Shown here piece by piece: positions 27,845 through 35,950 of a stretch of 64,000 nucleotides of DNA (positions are counted from its first letter, which is position 1; every line of letters starts with the position of its first letter). The notes beneath the pieces were generated by a model. The model was not told the origin of the DNA. It saw only the letters and a program-made list of their open reading frames with translations, and did not search any database. The position numbers and the translations under genes were made by a program. Origin of the DNA: RPQJ01 sp963732415 (GTDB lineage Bacteria; Pseudomonadota; Gammaproteobacteria; Steroidobacterales; Steroidobacteraceae); contig CAVSZK010000009.1 of the NCBI GenBank assembly GCA_963732415.1, positions 62,001-126,000 of the forward strand, written 5' to 3'.

Positions 27845-29026
27845 ATGTCCCGCTCAGACCGTGACCGCATCCCGCGTGACCCTGCGGCCGACCATACGCG
27901 TGAGATGGCGTCGAAGCGCGCCGATTTCCTGATCAAGAAGACTGGCGCGACGCTTACGCACGTGCAGGGATACACGTTCGATCCTGGTCTGCTGCCGGGA
28001 AACATCGAGAACTTCACCGGTGTCGCCCAGGTGCCCGTCGGCATCGCCGGACCGTTGAGGGTCAACGGCGAATACGCGAAGGGCGACTTCTACGTTCCGA
28101 TGGCGACGACAGAAGGCACCCTGGTCGCCAGCTACAGCCGCGGAATGCGCGTGCTGGCCGAGTGCGGCGGCGTAACCACGACCGTGGTCAAGCGCTCGAT
28201 GCAGCGCGCGCCAGTGTTTATGTTCGCCACGGCGCGTGAAGCGCGCGACTTCAGCGAATGGGTCACGGGCAACATGGAGAGCGTGCGCGCGGCGGCGGAA
28301 TCGACCACGAAGATCGGCCGGCTGGTCGAAATCGAGCATTACGCAGTTGGCAACATGCTGTACCTGCGTTTCAACTACACAACCGGCGACGCGGCCGGCC
28401 AGAACATGACCGGCAAGGCGACATGGGCTGCCTGCGAGTGGATCCGCGAGAATCATCCGGCTCGTCCGCGCTATGTGTTGTCCGGCGGCATCGATACCGA
28501 CAAGAAGCATTCAGCGATAAACACGCTACGCACCCGCGGTCGCCGTGTAGTAGCGGAAGCCGTGCTCAAGAAGGAGGTGCTGGAAAAACTCATGCGCGTG
28601 GACACGCGCGTATTGTTCCGCGCGCGGCAGGTGTCGAACGCGGGTTCATTGCTGGCCGGCAGCGCCAGCAACGGGCCTCACGCCGCCAACGCTATTGCCG
28701 CCGTGTTCATTGCGTGTGGGCAGGACGTGGCGAACGTCGCCGAGTCACACGCCGGGATCACGTATGCGCAGCTACTCGACAATGGCGACTACTACTGGTC
28801 CGTGACGCTGACTTCGCTGATCGTCGCGAGCTACGGCGGTGGTACCGGCCTGCCGACTCAGCGCGAATGCCTGGAAGTGCTCGGCTGCTACGGCACGGAC
28901 AAGGCCGACAAGCTCGCTGAGATCGTCGCAGCCACCGTGCTCGCGGGCGACATCTCGCTAGGCTGTGCCGTGCTATCGGACGAGTGGGTTACCGCCCACG
29001 AACAGCACGGACGCAACCGGCCCTGA
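27845..29026 (+). CDS. Hydroxymethylglutaryl-CoA reductase, class I-like
   Basis: A 393-residue enzyme expected to reduce HMG-CoA to mevalonate with NADPH. Family motifs are ENFTGVAQVPVGIAGPL (class I ENVIG-type region), MATTEG with catalytic Glu90, the DTDKKHSAIN block with the catalytic lysine, TGDAAGQNM (variant of DAMGMN), GGGTGLPTQ and a C-terminal His-rich AHEQHGRN. The ATG at 27845 follows GGAGG at 27836-27840. No membrane domain is present. Other mevalonate genes are not visible, so the pathway must be elsewhere or the enzyme has another use. Confidence 0.9.
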   Translation: MSRSDRDRIPRDPAADHTREMASKRADFLIKKTGATLTHVQGYTFDPGLLPGNIENFTGVAQVPVGIAGPLRVNGEYAKGDFYVPMATTEGTLVASYSRGMRVLAECGGVTTTVVKRSMQRAPVFMFATAREARDFSEWVTGNMESVRAAAESTTKIGRLVEIEHYAVGNMLYLRFNYTTGDAAGQNMTGKATWAACEWIRENHPARPRYVLSGGIDTDKKHSAINTLRTRGRRVVAEAVLKKEVLEKLMRVDTRVLFRARQVSNAGSLLAGSASNGPHAANAIAAVFIACGQDVANVAESHAGITYAQLLDNGDYYWSVTLTSLIVASYGGGTGLPTQRECLEVLGCYGTDKADKLAEIVAATVLAGDISLGCAVLSDEWVTAHEQHGRNRP

Positions 29027-29042
29027 GCCGCGGCCCTCAGGC

Positions 29043-30059
29043 CTAGAACGCGACTACCCGCTGCACGACCCAGAACGCGGCCGTGCCGCCGATCAGGTAG
29101 GCGACCGGCGTACGCACCAGCGCTTCGGTACTCCATGGCCCGTGGTCCGTGGCCCCGCGGGCGCGCATGAGCCTGGTGACCAGCGACAGCGCCGCCATCA
29201 CCGCGGCAATGAAGATCAGCTGACCCGCTTCGACGCCCACGTTGAAGAACAACAGCGCGAGCGGAACGTCGGACTGCGGGAGCCCGACCTCGCGCAGTGC
29301 CCCCGCAAACCCGAAACCGTGCAGCAGGCCGAATACGAACGCGACCACCCACGGTGCACGCGCCGCGATACCAGGCTTTCCTTGGGCCCCACGCAGGATT
29401 TCGGCGGCGACGAACATCACGCTCAGCGCGATGATCGCTTCGATCGGCGCCTGCGGTACGCGCACCAGCCCGAGCGTCGCCGCCGCCAGCGTAATGCTGT
29501 GCGCGACGGTAAACGCCGTGACCGTGGCAACCAGCCGGCGCCAGTTGCCGACCAGGAACAGCAGTCCCAGCACGAACAGCAGGTGATCGACACCAAGCAG
29601 GATGTGCTCGACGCCGAGCGCGAAATAGGTCTTCGAGACGTCGAATCGGCCGGGGACGGCGGTGACCTCGAACCACGGGGCGTCCGGCGTCAACCTCGCG
29701 GTCTGCGTCGTGCCGTCCAGCCGCTCGACGCGTACCAGCGCGTCGGTCATGGTCGCACTCAGCCCGTCGATCTCGATGCGGCGGCCGGTGAGTCCGCCCG
29801 GGCAGGTCCCGGTCCAGCGTTCGATGAAGGCCCCGCCGGCGAAGGATCCGGTATCCGGCGCACTCGTGCACTGCGGCGGCAGCCTGACGTGAATGCCCAG
29901 CCGGTATTCACCCTTGGCCGGCACCTTCCAGACGAAGGCATAGCGATCGGCACCCAGCTCGCGGATCTCAAGGTAACCGGGACGCACCTCGTGCGCCCAG
30001 GCCGTCGGCGCGGCCAGGCCCAGGCACAGCGTGAGCGCCAGCAGCAGCTGACGCATCAT
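29043..30059 (-). CDS. HupE/UreJ-like membrane protein
   Basis: A 338-residue protein with a signal peptide (LLLALTLCLGLAAPTAWA), an N-terminal periplasmic beta-rich domain to about residue 140 with a Cys pair, and then a six- or seven-helix HupE/UreJ_2 membrane domain containing GVDHLLFVLGLL and HGFGFAG. The family is linked to nickel or cobalt uptake or other metal handling, without firm proof for this branch. ATG 30059 overlaps the stop of the PpiC-like gene by 4 nt. Confidence 0.85.
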   Translation of the reverse strand: MMRQLLLALTLCLGLAAPTAWAHEVRPGYLEIRELGADRYAFVWKVPAKGEYRLGIHVRLPPQCTSAPDTGSFAGGAFIERWTGTCPGGLTGRRIEIDGLSATMTDALVRVERLDGTTQTARLTPDAPWFEVTAVPGRFDVSKTYFALGVEHILLGVDHLLFVLGLLFLVGNWRRLVATVTAFTVAHSITLAAATLGLVRVPQAPIEAIIALSVMFVAAEILRGAQGKPGIAARAPWVVAFVFGLLHGFGFAGALREVGLPQSDVPLALLFFNVGVEAGQLIFIAAVMAALSLVTRLMRARGATDHGPWSTEALVRTPVAYLIGGTAAFWVVQRVVAF

Positions 30060-30946
30060 GAGCCTGGATCCGGGTCCCGCGGCGCCGACGGCAGTGGCGC
30101 GACGCCCGGCGCTTCGACCGTGATCCTGTAACGCGAGCGAAGGCTATCCAGCATGCGGTCATTCACCAGCCTGCGCTGCTCGGACTCCCATTCGCGCGAC
30201 ACTTCGGCGCGCACCTCGTCCAGCGGTGGAAGCGCCCCTGGCGTGCTCGCATCCACGCGCAGCAGGTGCGAGCCAAACGCAGACTGCACTGGACCCGACC
30301 ACTGCCCGACCGGAGCAACTGCGACGGCCTCGGAAAACTCGCTGCCGAAGGTGTTCTCGACATCCCGCGTCGAGGCGGCCTCCATGGCCGGCGGCAACAG
30401 CGTCGAGTCCCCGGCATCGCCGACAACCCCGCCCGCCTGCAACCGCCCGAGCACCTGTGCCGCCTCGCTCGCCGCCGCGTCGCCGCGGCGCGCGCTGTCG
30501 AAGTAGACCTGCTGGAAAGTGAACGTCGGCGGCCGCCGGAAATCGTCCGGGTGCTTCGCCAGGTAGTCGGCGAGTTGTGCATCCGTCGGCGTCTCCGCGG
30601 CCGCCACGTCAGCGGAAATGAACTCCATCTTCTGCCGCAGGCGACGCCGGATCACGACGTCGTCGCGATCGAGCCCCATCGCCATGGCTTCGCGGTAGTA
30701 GACCTCTTCCGAAACGTAGTCATTGACGAGCCCGCGGAGTTCATCCGTCGTCGGCGGCCGCGACCAGGTCCGCGCGAAGTTCTCGGCGATCGCCTCCACA
30801 CGCGCCTGCGTGACCACGATCTCCCGCGGCGACTCCATCGAACCCGGGTTTAGTACGCGATACAGAGCGAACAGCACCAGGCCGATGACAAGGAAGTGCA
30901 GAAGCGGCTCACGCAGCCACGCCGCACGCACGGAGTTATCAGACAT
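30056..30946 (-). CDS. PpiC-type peptidyl-prolyl isomerase, membrane anchored
   Basis: A 296-residue protein. An N-terminal hydrophobic anchor (LLHFLVIGLVLFALYRV, residues 15-31) is followed by a SurA-like helical segment and a parvulin-like domain (TFQQVYFDSARRG at the start, GSHLLRVD near the end). It probably folds or chaperones exported proteins in the periplasm. Genes of this type recur beside HupE/UreJ_2 and DUF3604 genes, as here, which suggests a shared but uncharacterised task. Confidence 0.82.
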   Translation of the reverse strand: MSDNSVRAAWLREPLLHFLVIGLVLFALYRVLNPGSMESPREIVVTQARVEAIAENFARTWSRPPTTDELRGLVNDYVSEEVYYREAMAMGLDRDDVVIRRRLRQKMEFISADVAAAETPTDAQLADYLAKHPDDFRRPPTFTFQQVYFDSARRGDAAASEAAQVLGRLQAGGVVGDAGDSTLLPPAMEAASTRDVENTFGSEFSEAVAVAPVGQWSGPVQSAFGSHLLRVDASTPGALPPLDEVRAEVSREWESEQRRLVNDRMLDSLRSRYRITVEAPGVAPLPSAPRDPDPGS

Positions 30947-30968
30947 GTCGGGGCACCCGGATTCGCAA

Positions 30969-32867
30969 TTACGGCGTGTACCAGATCGGCGAGCTGTAGG
31001 CGCGATCCTGCAGCACCATGGTCACTTCGCTGCCCATCTGCACGTTGAAATACTTCGCGTCGTACGCCGTCCACCGCGGCGTCGGAATCTGCAGTACGCG
31101 AACGTAGTAGAACGCGCTTTGCTTCGGGTCGAACGTAGGGTCCTTCCAGACGGTGATCAGGTCCGACGCGCCGATCGTGTCGGTCCAGGTCGCGTTCTGG
31201 ACGTCCACGGTGCTACCGACTGCCGGAACCTTGCCGTCCTTGCCGGGCTTGCGGTGCGCCGGGTCGCTCCACACAACGTCGTAAACCTGCTCGTGCGTTT
31301 CGCCCTTCGCATCGAGCCATCCCTTCACGATCTGGATGCGGTCCAGATTCGCACCCAGCGGATCCTTCATCGCCGCGACAAGGAAGGTCGGCGCCTTGCC
31401 GGTGGGTGCGTTCTTCAGATCGCCTCCCATCGGCACGCCCTTGGCGTAACCGGCGCCGGCGGGCTCGCGAGTGTTCACGTCTTTCGAGTCGAAATCCCAG
31501 CCTCCGAAGAAACGCACCACCATGCGCGGGCCAGTGGTCGCGAAAGTCTCCTTGCGCTGCATCGCGTCGAACAGCGACTCACGGGTGTTCTCCTTCGCCC
31601 AGACGCCCACATAGCCGGATGCACTCGTCTCCCAGCCCAATATTTCGAGACCCGTCGTCGGATTCTTCGGCACGAAGGGATGCGTGGCGCGGCCCGCGCT
31701 TGGCTCCGCGTTCGATGCCTTGCCGAAGAAGTTGTCCTCATCGGCCGTCGTGAGGCCCGTGTGCGAATCGGTGGAGCCCACCATGCCGAACTTGTAGGGG
31801 TTCGTGCCCAGTTCCCTTTCCAGCTTCAGGCCGTTCTTCAGTGCCGAACGAGCGTATTCGTACTGCAGCATGTCCTTCGTCTTGGCCACAGTCAGGTCAA
31901 GGTTGCCCTTGTCCCAACGCTCGAAATTCGCGAACTCGTCGTTGGGCGATAGCAGCGGGTGCGTCTCGCCGTCGCCCTTGATCTGCGTGGCCTCGTAGAG
32001 TCGCTCCCACTTTGCGCGCGTCTCGACGTACTCGCGGTCGACTGGCCTGCCGGTGAATGACTCGATCATCGGGAACATTCGTCCGTTGGAGAGATTGCCG
32101 TTGTGCGCGATCGCCAGTACCTCGCCCCCCGTCTTCTGCTCGTACGCGGCGAGCCACTTCCACAAGTCGCGGGGGTTGTCGCTGCCGAGCGGCTTCTGTG
32201 TCGTGTACGGCTCGACCTGCCCAGCCTTGTCGCGGCTGTCACGGAAAATCACATTACGATGCAGGTTGTTCCCGCCGGTGTTCGAGGTCCACTCGTAGCC
32301 GATGAATGCCGTGAACCGCCCTGGCTGGTTCGCATCCTCTGCCGCCGTGATGGTTTCGTCCCACGCTGAGCGATACGCCGGAGTTCCAGGCACCGGCAGA
32401 ATATCCGCTGAAATCGTGCCCCTGCCGAAATTCACGATGATGTCGATCGCGGCGGCCGCGCCCTGCCCGGACTTGATCATGTCGTGCCATTTCTTTCCCT
32501 GGGGATCCGCCATGATGTCCGGTGTGCCGGCGAAGATCAGCGGGAAGAAGCCGAAGCCGTCCGAGTGGTCGGTGACAACCAGGAAATCGAGCGGCCGGGA
32601 CAACTTAACCTTCTGCCCGGTCGAGGACGTTACCTCGTTGCCTTTCGCGAAAACGTAGGCGTCGCGCGGCGTCAGGCGCGCACCAAAGGCGCCCGCATCC
32701 ATCGAATAGGAAGTGTGCAGGTGCGTGTCGCCAAAATACGCCCGCGTCGGGTAGTCGCGGGCATAGGGCGAGTACGGTTCCCTGACCGGGTCTGCTGCAA
32801 GTACCGCCGTACTGCCGAGCGCCGCTGCGAGGACAAGCAAGAGCTGCAACGAACGGTTCGTGGCCAT
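30969..32867 (-). CDS. DUF3604 exported protein
   Basis: A 632-residue protein with a signal peptide (LLLVLAAALGSTAVLAA) and a full DUF3604 domain. The PHP-like metal motif GDTHLHTSYSMDAG sits at about residues 46-59, with VTDHSDGFG further on and STDSHTGL in the second half, which together suggest a metal-dependent phosphoesterase fold. The substrate is unknown. It is the first gene of a three-gene minus-strand set with the PpiC-like and HupE-like genes (gap 22 nt). Confidence 0.88.
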   Translation of the reverse strand: MATNRSLQLLLVLAAALGSTAVLAADPVREPYSPYARDYPTRAYFGDTHLHTSYSMDAGAFGARLTPRDAYVFAKGNEVTSSTGQKVKLSRPLDFLVVTDHSDGFGFFPLIFAGTPDIMADPQGKKWHDMIKSGQGAAAAIDIIVNFGRGTISADILPVPGTPAYRSAWDETITAAEDANQPGRFTAFIGYEWTSNTGGNNLHRNVIFRDSRDKAGQVEPYTTQKPLGSDNPRDLWKWLAAYEQKTGGEVLAIAHNGNLSNGRMFPMIESFTGRPVDREYVETRAKWERLYEATQIKGDGETHPLLSPNDEFANFERWDKGNLDLTVAKTKDMLQYEYARSALKNGLKLERELGTNPYKFGMVGSTDSHTGLTTADEDNFFGKASNAEPSAGRATHPFVPKNPTTGLEILGWETSASGYVGVWAKENTRESLFDAMQRKETFATTGPRMVVRFFGGWDFDSKDVNTREPAGAGYAKGVPMGGDLKNAPTGKAPTFLVAAMKDPLGANLDRIQIVKGWLDAKGETHEQVYDVVWSDPAHRKPGKDGKVPAVGSTVDVQNATWTDTIGASDLITVWKDPTFDPKQSAFYYVRVLQIPTPRWTAYDAKYFNVQMGSEVTMVLQDRAYSSPIWYTP

Positions 32868-32935
32868 TGTGATTCCGCCTGGTGAAGGCCGCCGGGTGGC
32901 AGCGCCGGCGGCAATGATAGGTCATCTGAAAAGGG

Positions 32936-33292
32936 TTGCCACTGGTAAACGAGTTGCTCGATGCCCTCGAGGGTCGCGGCGACCGACGAACAGTGGCGAA
33001 GCGCCTCGCGGCGTTCCCGGTTCGCAGCGACCTGAAGCCTGGAAGCGGCAACATCTTCAGCGACGCGGAGATTCCTGGGTTGCTGATGCTGCTCGGCTCA
33101 CCCGACCTGGCGCTCGGCTATGTCGTACAACACTCTTCGGAACCGTTCGGCTCATTGGACTGGGCCATGGCGAACTTGTCGCTGGATCCGATCCGCTGCG
33201 ACCCTCGGTTCCAGGAAGCCGCGCGGAATCTCGTGATCTATGACCAGCGCGCCGTCAAACTGTGCGGCAAACGCGCAAAGGCGTCGGAATAG
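32936..33292 (+). pseudogene. Short orphan frame, possible remnant of a TPR-type protein
   Basis: A 118-residue frame opening with TTG and no clear ribosome binding site. The segment around LDPIRCDPRFQEAARNL resembles the last repeat of TPR tails seen on bacterial regulators and kinases, which normally follow several hundred residues that are absent here. I therefore call it a probable truncated remnant, though an intact small gene cannot be excluded. It sits between divergent DUF3604 and the convergent nuclease gene. Confidence 0.4.
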
Positions 33293-33303
33293 CCGATCTG
33301 CAT

Positions 33304-34179
33304 TCAACGCTCGACCGGCGGCCGCCATCCGGCGGCTCGGGCTTCTGCCTCCGTGCAGAACCAGCGCTCACCCCTGGCCTCGTCGATTCGCGTCTTGTCG
33401 TACGAGTCGCTGCCTGGTACGTGATAGATCCTGCCGCCCGGGCTGATGTTGCCCTTGATCAGGCAATCGCCGTGATGCGGGGTAACGGGCGCTGGGACCT
33501 TGACGCCCGACGTGCCCGCGTGGGCTGATCCTTCGGTCGCCTTGGCTGGCTGTACGCTGGCTGGCATCGCAGCCATGCATTGCGCGACCGTCTCGTTGCG
33601 GTAATCGGTATACGCAACAGGCTCGCCCCGCCCGGCCGCCCGCCCCTGCCACGGTGCCCGCCAGTTGTCCGACGGCTGGCTCCAGAGTCCGCGTCCCGCC
33701 GCCCTCGCTTCCGCTTCCCAGGTGCAGAAGCGTTCGTCTTCGAGATAGTGCCGATACGCCCAGGCGTTGCCCTGCCGCACCATCCACGCGTTGACGTTCT
33801 CCTCATCGACGAACACGTCGGCCACCAGTCGCTCGTAGCTGTCCTGCGTGACGACCGCCAGCGAGACCTGGCGGCCCTGCACTCTGCCCGCCAGCGCCGC
33901 GGTCGCCTCCGGCCCCCAGGGCTGGTCATGTTCCGGCGTGTCGATGGAGTGCAGCCGCACGACGATCGGGCCCGAACCGAGCTGGACCCTTATCGTGTCG
34001 CCGTCGTACACGTGGACGACCTTCCCGACCAGGATCGGCTGCTGAGCTTCAGCTGCCGCTCTTCCCACCTCACCGGGCGCCGGCTGCGTGGATTCGTCAG
34101 CGGCGAAAGCCCCGGGCACGATCGAGGCAACGACCATGAGCGTCAGGCAGACTGCTGCGGGCCTCAGCATGGCAGTCAT
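33304..34179 (-). CDS. Secreted thermonuclease-family (SNase-like) protein
   Basis: A 291-residue protein with a signal peptide (LRPAAVCLTLMVVASIVPGAFA). The SNase domain shows VYDGDTIRV, RLHSIDTPE, and the Arg in SYERLVADVF, matching the active-site residues of staphylococcal nuclease. A separate C-terminal module of about 50 residues (GNISPGGRIYHVPGS, then GERWFCTEAEARAAGW) is a small Cys-containing domain often attached to secreted nucleases. ATG 34179 is used; ATG 34170 is equally possible. Confidence 0.85.
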   Translation of the reverse strand: MTAMLRPAAVCLTLMVVASIVPGAFAADESTQPAPGEVGRAAAEAQQPILVGKVVHVYDGDTIRVQLGSGPIVVRLHSIDTPEHDQPWGPEATAALAGRVQGRQVSLAVVTQDSYERLVADVFVDEENVNAWMVRQGNAWAYRHYLEDERFCTWEAEARAAGRGLWSQPSDNWRAPWQGRAAGRGEPVAYTDYRNETVAQCMAAMPASVQPAKATEGSAHAGTSGVKVPAPVTPHHGDCLIKGNISPGGRIYHVPGSDSYDKTRIDEARGERWFCTEAEARAAGWRPPVER

Positions 34180-34259
34180 GATCGCGCAAGATGCTGGCGC
34201 CGTACACGTAGAATGCGCCATCCCGACTGCAGACCGGCGGGATCCCCGGGGATGGCCAC

Positions 34260-34892
34260 GTGATACCACTTACGATCGATCAGGCGTTGAGCTTCCTCGG
34301 CGCCGCATTGCTCATCACGATCGCCCCCGGTCCCGACAACCTGATGGTGCTGTCGATCGGCGCGTCGCGCGGCCGGCTGCGCGGAATGGCGTTCGGGCTC
34401 GGCTGTGCGCTCGGGTGCCTGAGTCACACGCTGCTCGCGGCATTCGGCATCAGCGCGGTGATTGCGGCATCGCCCGCTGCGTTTGCGGCGCTGAGGATTC
34501 TCGGCGGCGCGTACCTGATCTACATCGGTTGGCAGGCGCTTCGCAGCGGCGGATCGGCGCGCCCGGGTAATTCGACGACGTCCGTGGACTCGGCTGCAAA
34601 GATGTTCCGCAAGGGCCTCATCGCCAACGCGGTCAACCCGAAGGTAGTGATGTTCTTCCTGGCATTCCTGCCGCAGTTCGTGGTCACCGCACGCGGCGGC
34701 GCAGGCTGGCAGATCGCCCAGCTTGGCTTGATCTTCACACTGCAGGCGGCGTTGATCTTCGGGCTGCTGGGCTATTTCGCCGGTCAGATAGGACAGTGGC
34801 TCGGCCAGCATGCAACAGCCGGCCTATGGCTGGACCGCATCGCGGGCAGCGTACTGGTCGCCCTGGGATTGAAGCTGCTGATCGCGCGGTGA
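34260..34892 (+). CDS. LysE/RhtB family exporter
   Basis: A 210-residue inner-membrane protein with about six hydrophobic helices and the family signature APGPDNLMVL near residues 22-31. Family members export amino acids or homoserine lactones. It starts with GTG at 34260, divergent from the nuclease gene with an 80-nt gap. The substrate cannot be predicted. Confidence 0.88.
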   Translation: MIPLTIDQALSFLGAALLITIAPGPDNLMVLSIGASRGRLRGMAFGLGCALGCLSHTLLAAFGISAVIAASPAAFAALRILGGAYLIYIGWQALRSGGSARPGNSTTSVDSAAKMFRKGLIANAVNPKVVMFFLAFLPQFVVTARGGAGWQIAQLGLIFTLQAALIFGLLGYFAGQIGQWLGQHATAGLWLDRIAGSVLVALGLKLLIAR

Positions 34893-34935
34893 CCGACGCG
34901 GTCAGCGACCGTCACCAGCCCTCGCGCGCTCTCCC

Positions 34936-35145
34936 TCATGCGACGGGGAAACTCACGCGCAGCCGCCGAGGACGCTCGATGCGCAACAGCCAGACTTCGT
35001 AAGGGTCCCAGCCTTCGCCCGAGCCCCGCGGCGGCGGATTCACGGGGTAACCGTTGGCACCGCCCTGCTGTCTCTGGGGCACGTCCTCCGCCAGTGCGCG
35101 CTGCATCCACGAACTCGCTGCCGTTCCGTCCGGTATCGCGCTCAT
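34936..35145 (-). CDS. Small conserved hypothetical protein
   Basis: A 69-residue soluble protein. ATG 35145 follows an AGGAGGT ribosome binding site with short spacing; an upstream in-frame ATG (35163) lies before this site. The C terminus (GWDPYEVWLLRIERPRR) looks like a conserved WDPYEVWL-type tail seen in small gammaproteobacterial proteins. Function unknown. Confidence 0.6.
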   Translation of the reverse strand: MSAIPDGTAASSWMQRALAEDVPQRQQGGANGYPVNPPPRGSGEGWDPYEVWLLRIERPRRLRVSFPVA

Positions 35146-35260
35146 GTGACCTCCTCGCTTCATACCAGCGCATGTTGCGGGAGGTTTGTTACCGGAGCGT
35201 TAAGGCTCTGCCGGCGACCCATTTTTCATTCCATAGGCCGGCGAACACTGTCATAAGGTA

Positions 35261-35632
35261 CTAATCAAAAACCTTTCTTTCGGCGTCATTTGGCGATCGA
35301 TAAAGCTCGCCGATTCCAATGACCTCAAGATCGTCCTTTGCAATCGCCTCGCAATGCTCCATATCGGACCTGAGGGGGCGGGCGACAAAAACGAAGCACG
35401 GAAATTCATTTATCGGGAAGAGCGTACTGCCTTCGAGTCGCGCCGCGAGAATCACATCCACGATGTCATCTGCCAGACCGAATTCCTGCCCGCACACCGG
35501 CGGATTCAATCTCACTAGCGCGCAATGTTTGCCCGTGTCAAAAACAAGTTCTTTCACGAGCACACATTCACGCACCGCCTCAAGGCGAGCGCTGTCCAGG
35601 GACGAAAGAAAGTAGCTGACACCAGCCTGCAT
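35261..35632 (-). CDS. Probable immunity protein for the RHS toxin
   Basis: A 123-residue soluble protein, no signal peptide, that starts 3 nt after the stop of the giant RHS gene on the same strand. Small size, cytoplasmic character, visibly higher A+T than the surrounding genes and its position directly downstream of a polymorphic toxin tip are the usual marks of a cognate immunity gene. No known immunity family was recognised, so the call rests on context. Confidence 0.65.
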   Translation of the reverse strand: MQAGVSYFLSSLDSARLEAVRECVLVKELVFDTGKHCALVRLNPPVCGQEFGLADDIVDVILAARLEGSTLFPINEFPCFVFVARPLRSDMEHCEAIAKDDLEVIGIGELYRSPNDAERKVFD

Positions 35633-35635
35633 GAC

Positions 35636-35950
35636 TTAGAACTCCGGATTTACGCCGCTGACTCTGTCGACCCTGATGGCGCCGTTTTCCTGCCATCCCG
35701 GGACCACATACTCAGGCATGCGCCCGTTGTTGCCGTCAAGCGGAAGGGCTCGCCTGGCCCTGACGACTCTTGACGGATCAAGAAGCGTCCCCTCAATCAC
35801 GAATCGCCCGGTATTGACCGCACCACTCGCGCCGCCAGAGGGAAGTCCAGCGGAATCGCGGTAGTTGGGAACACTATCAGGCCTTACGGGAGACCACGAA
35901 GCCCCGCCCGCCTTTGAATCACCACCAAATACGCGATACAGTTTTTGACC
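35636..35950 (-). other. C-terminal toxin domain, ADP-ribosyltransferase-like
   Basis: The last about 105 residues of the RHS protein run from KLYRVFGG to VSGVNPEF. Candidate R-S-E type ART residues are the Arg in LYRVFGG, the Ser in GASWSP and the Glu in RMPEYVVP. The pattern (SW..V.P, YRDSAGLP, NTGRFVIEG, ALPLDGN) resembles the TreTu-type tips found on other RHS proteins, which modify a translation factor. I place it there from recall of the motif pattern, not from a search. Confidence 0.6.

Noticed and set aside
28888..29871. Long minus-strand frame spanning HMG-CoA reductase end and HupE-like gene
   Set aside because: It has no recognisable domain and is in a different frame from the HupE-like gene, whose membrane segments and motifs are clear.
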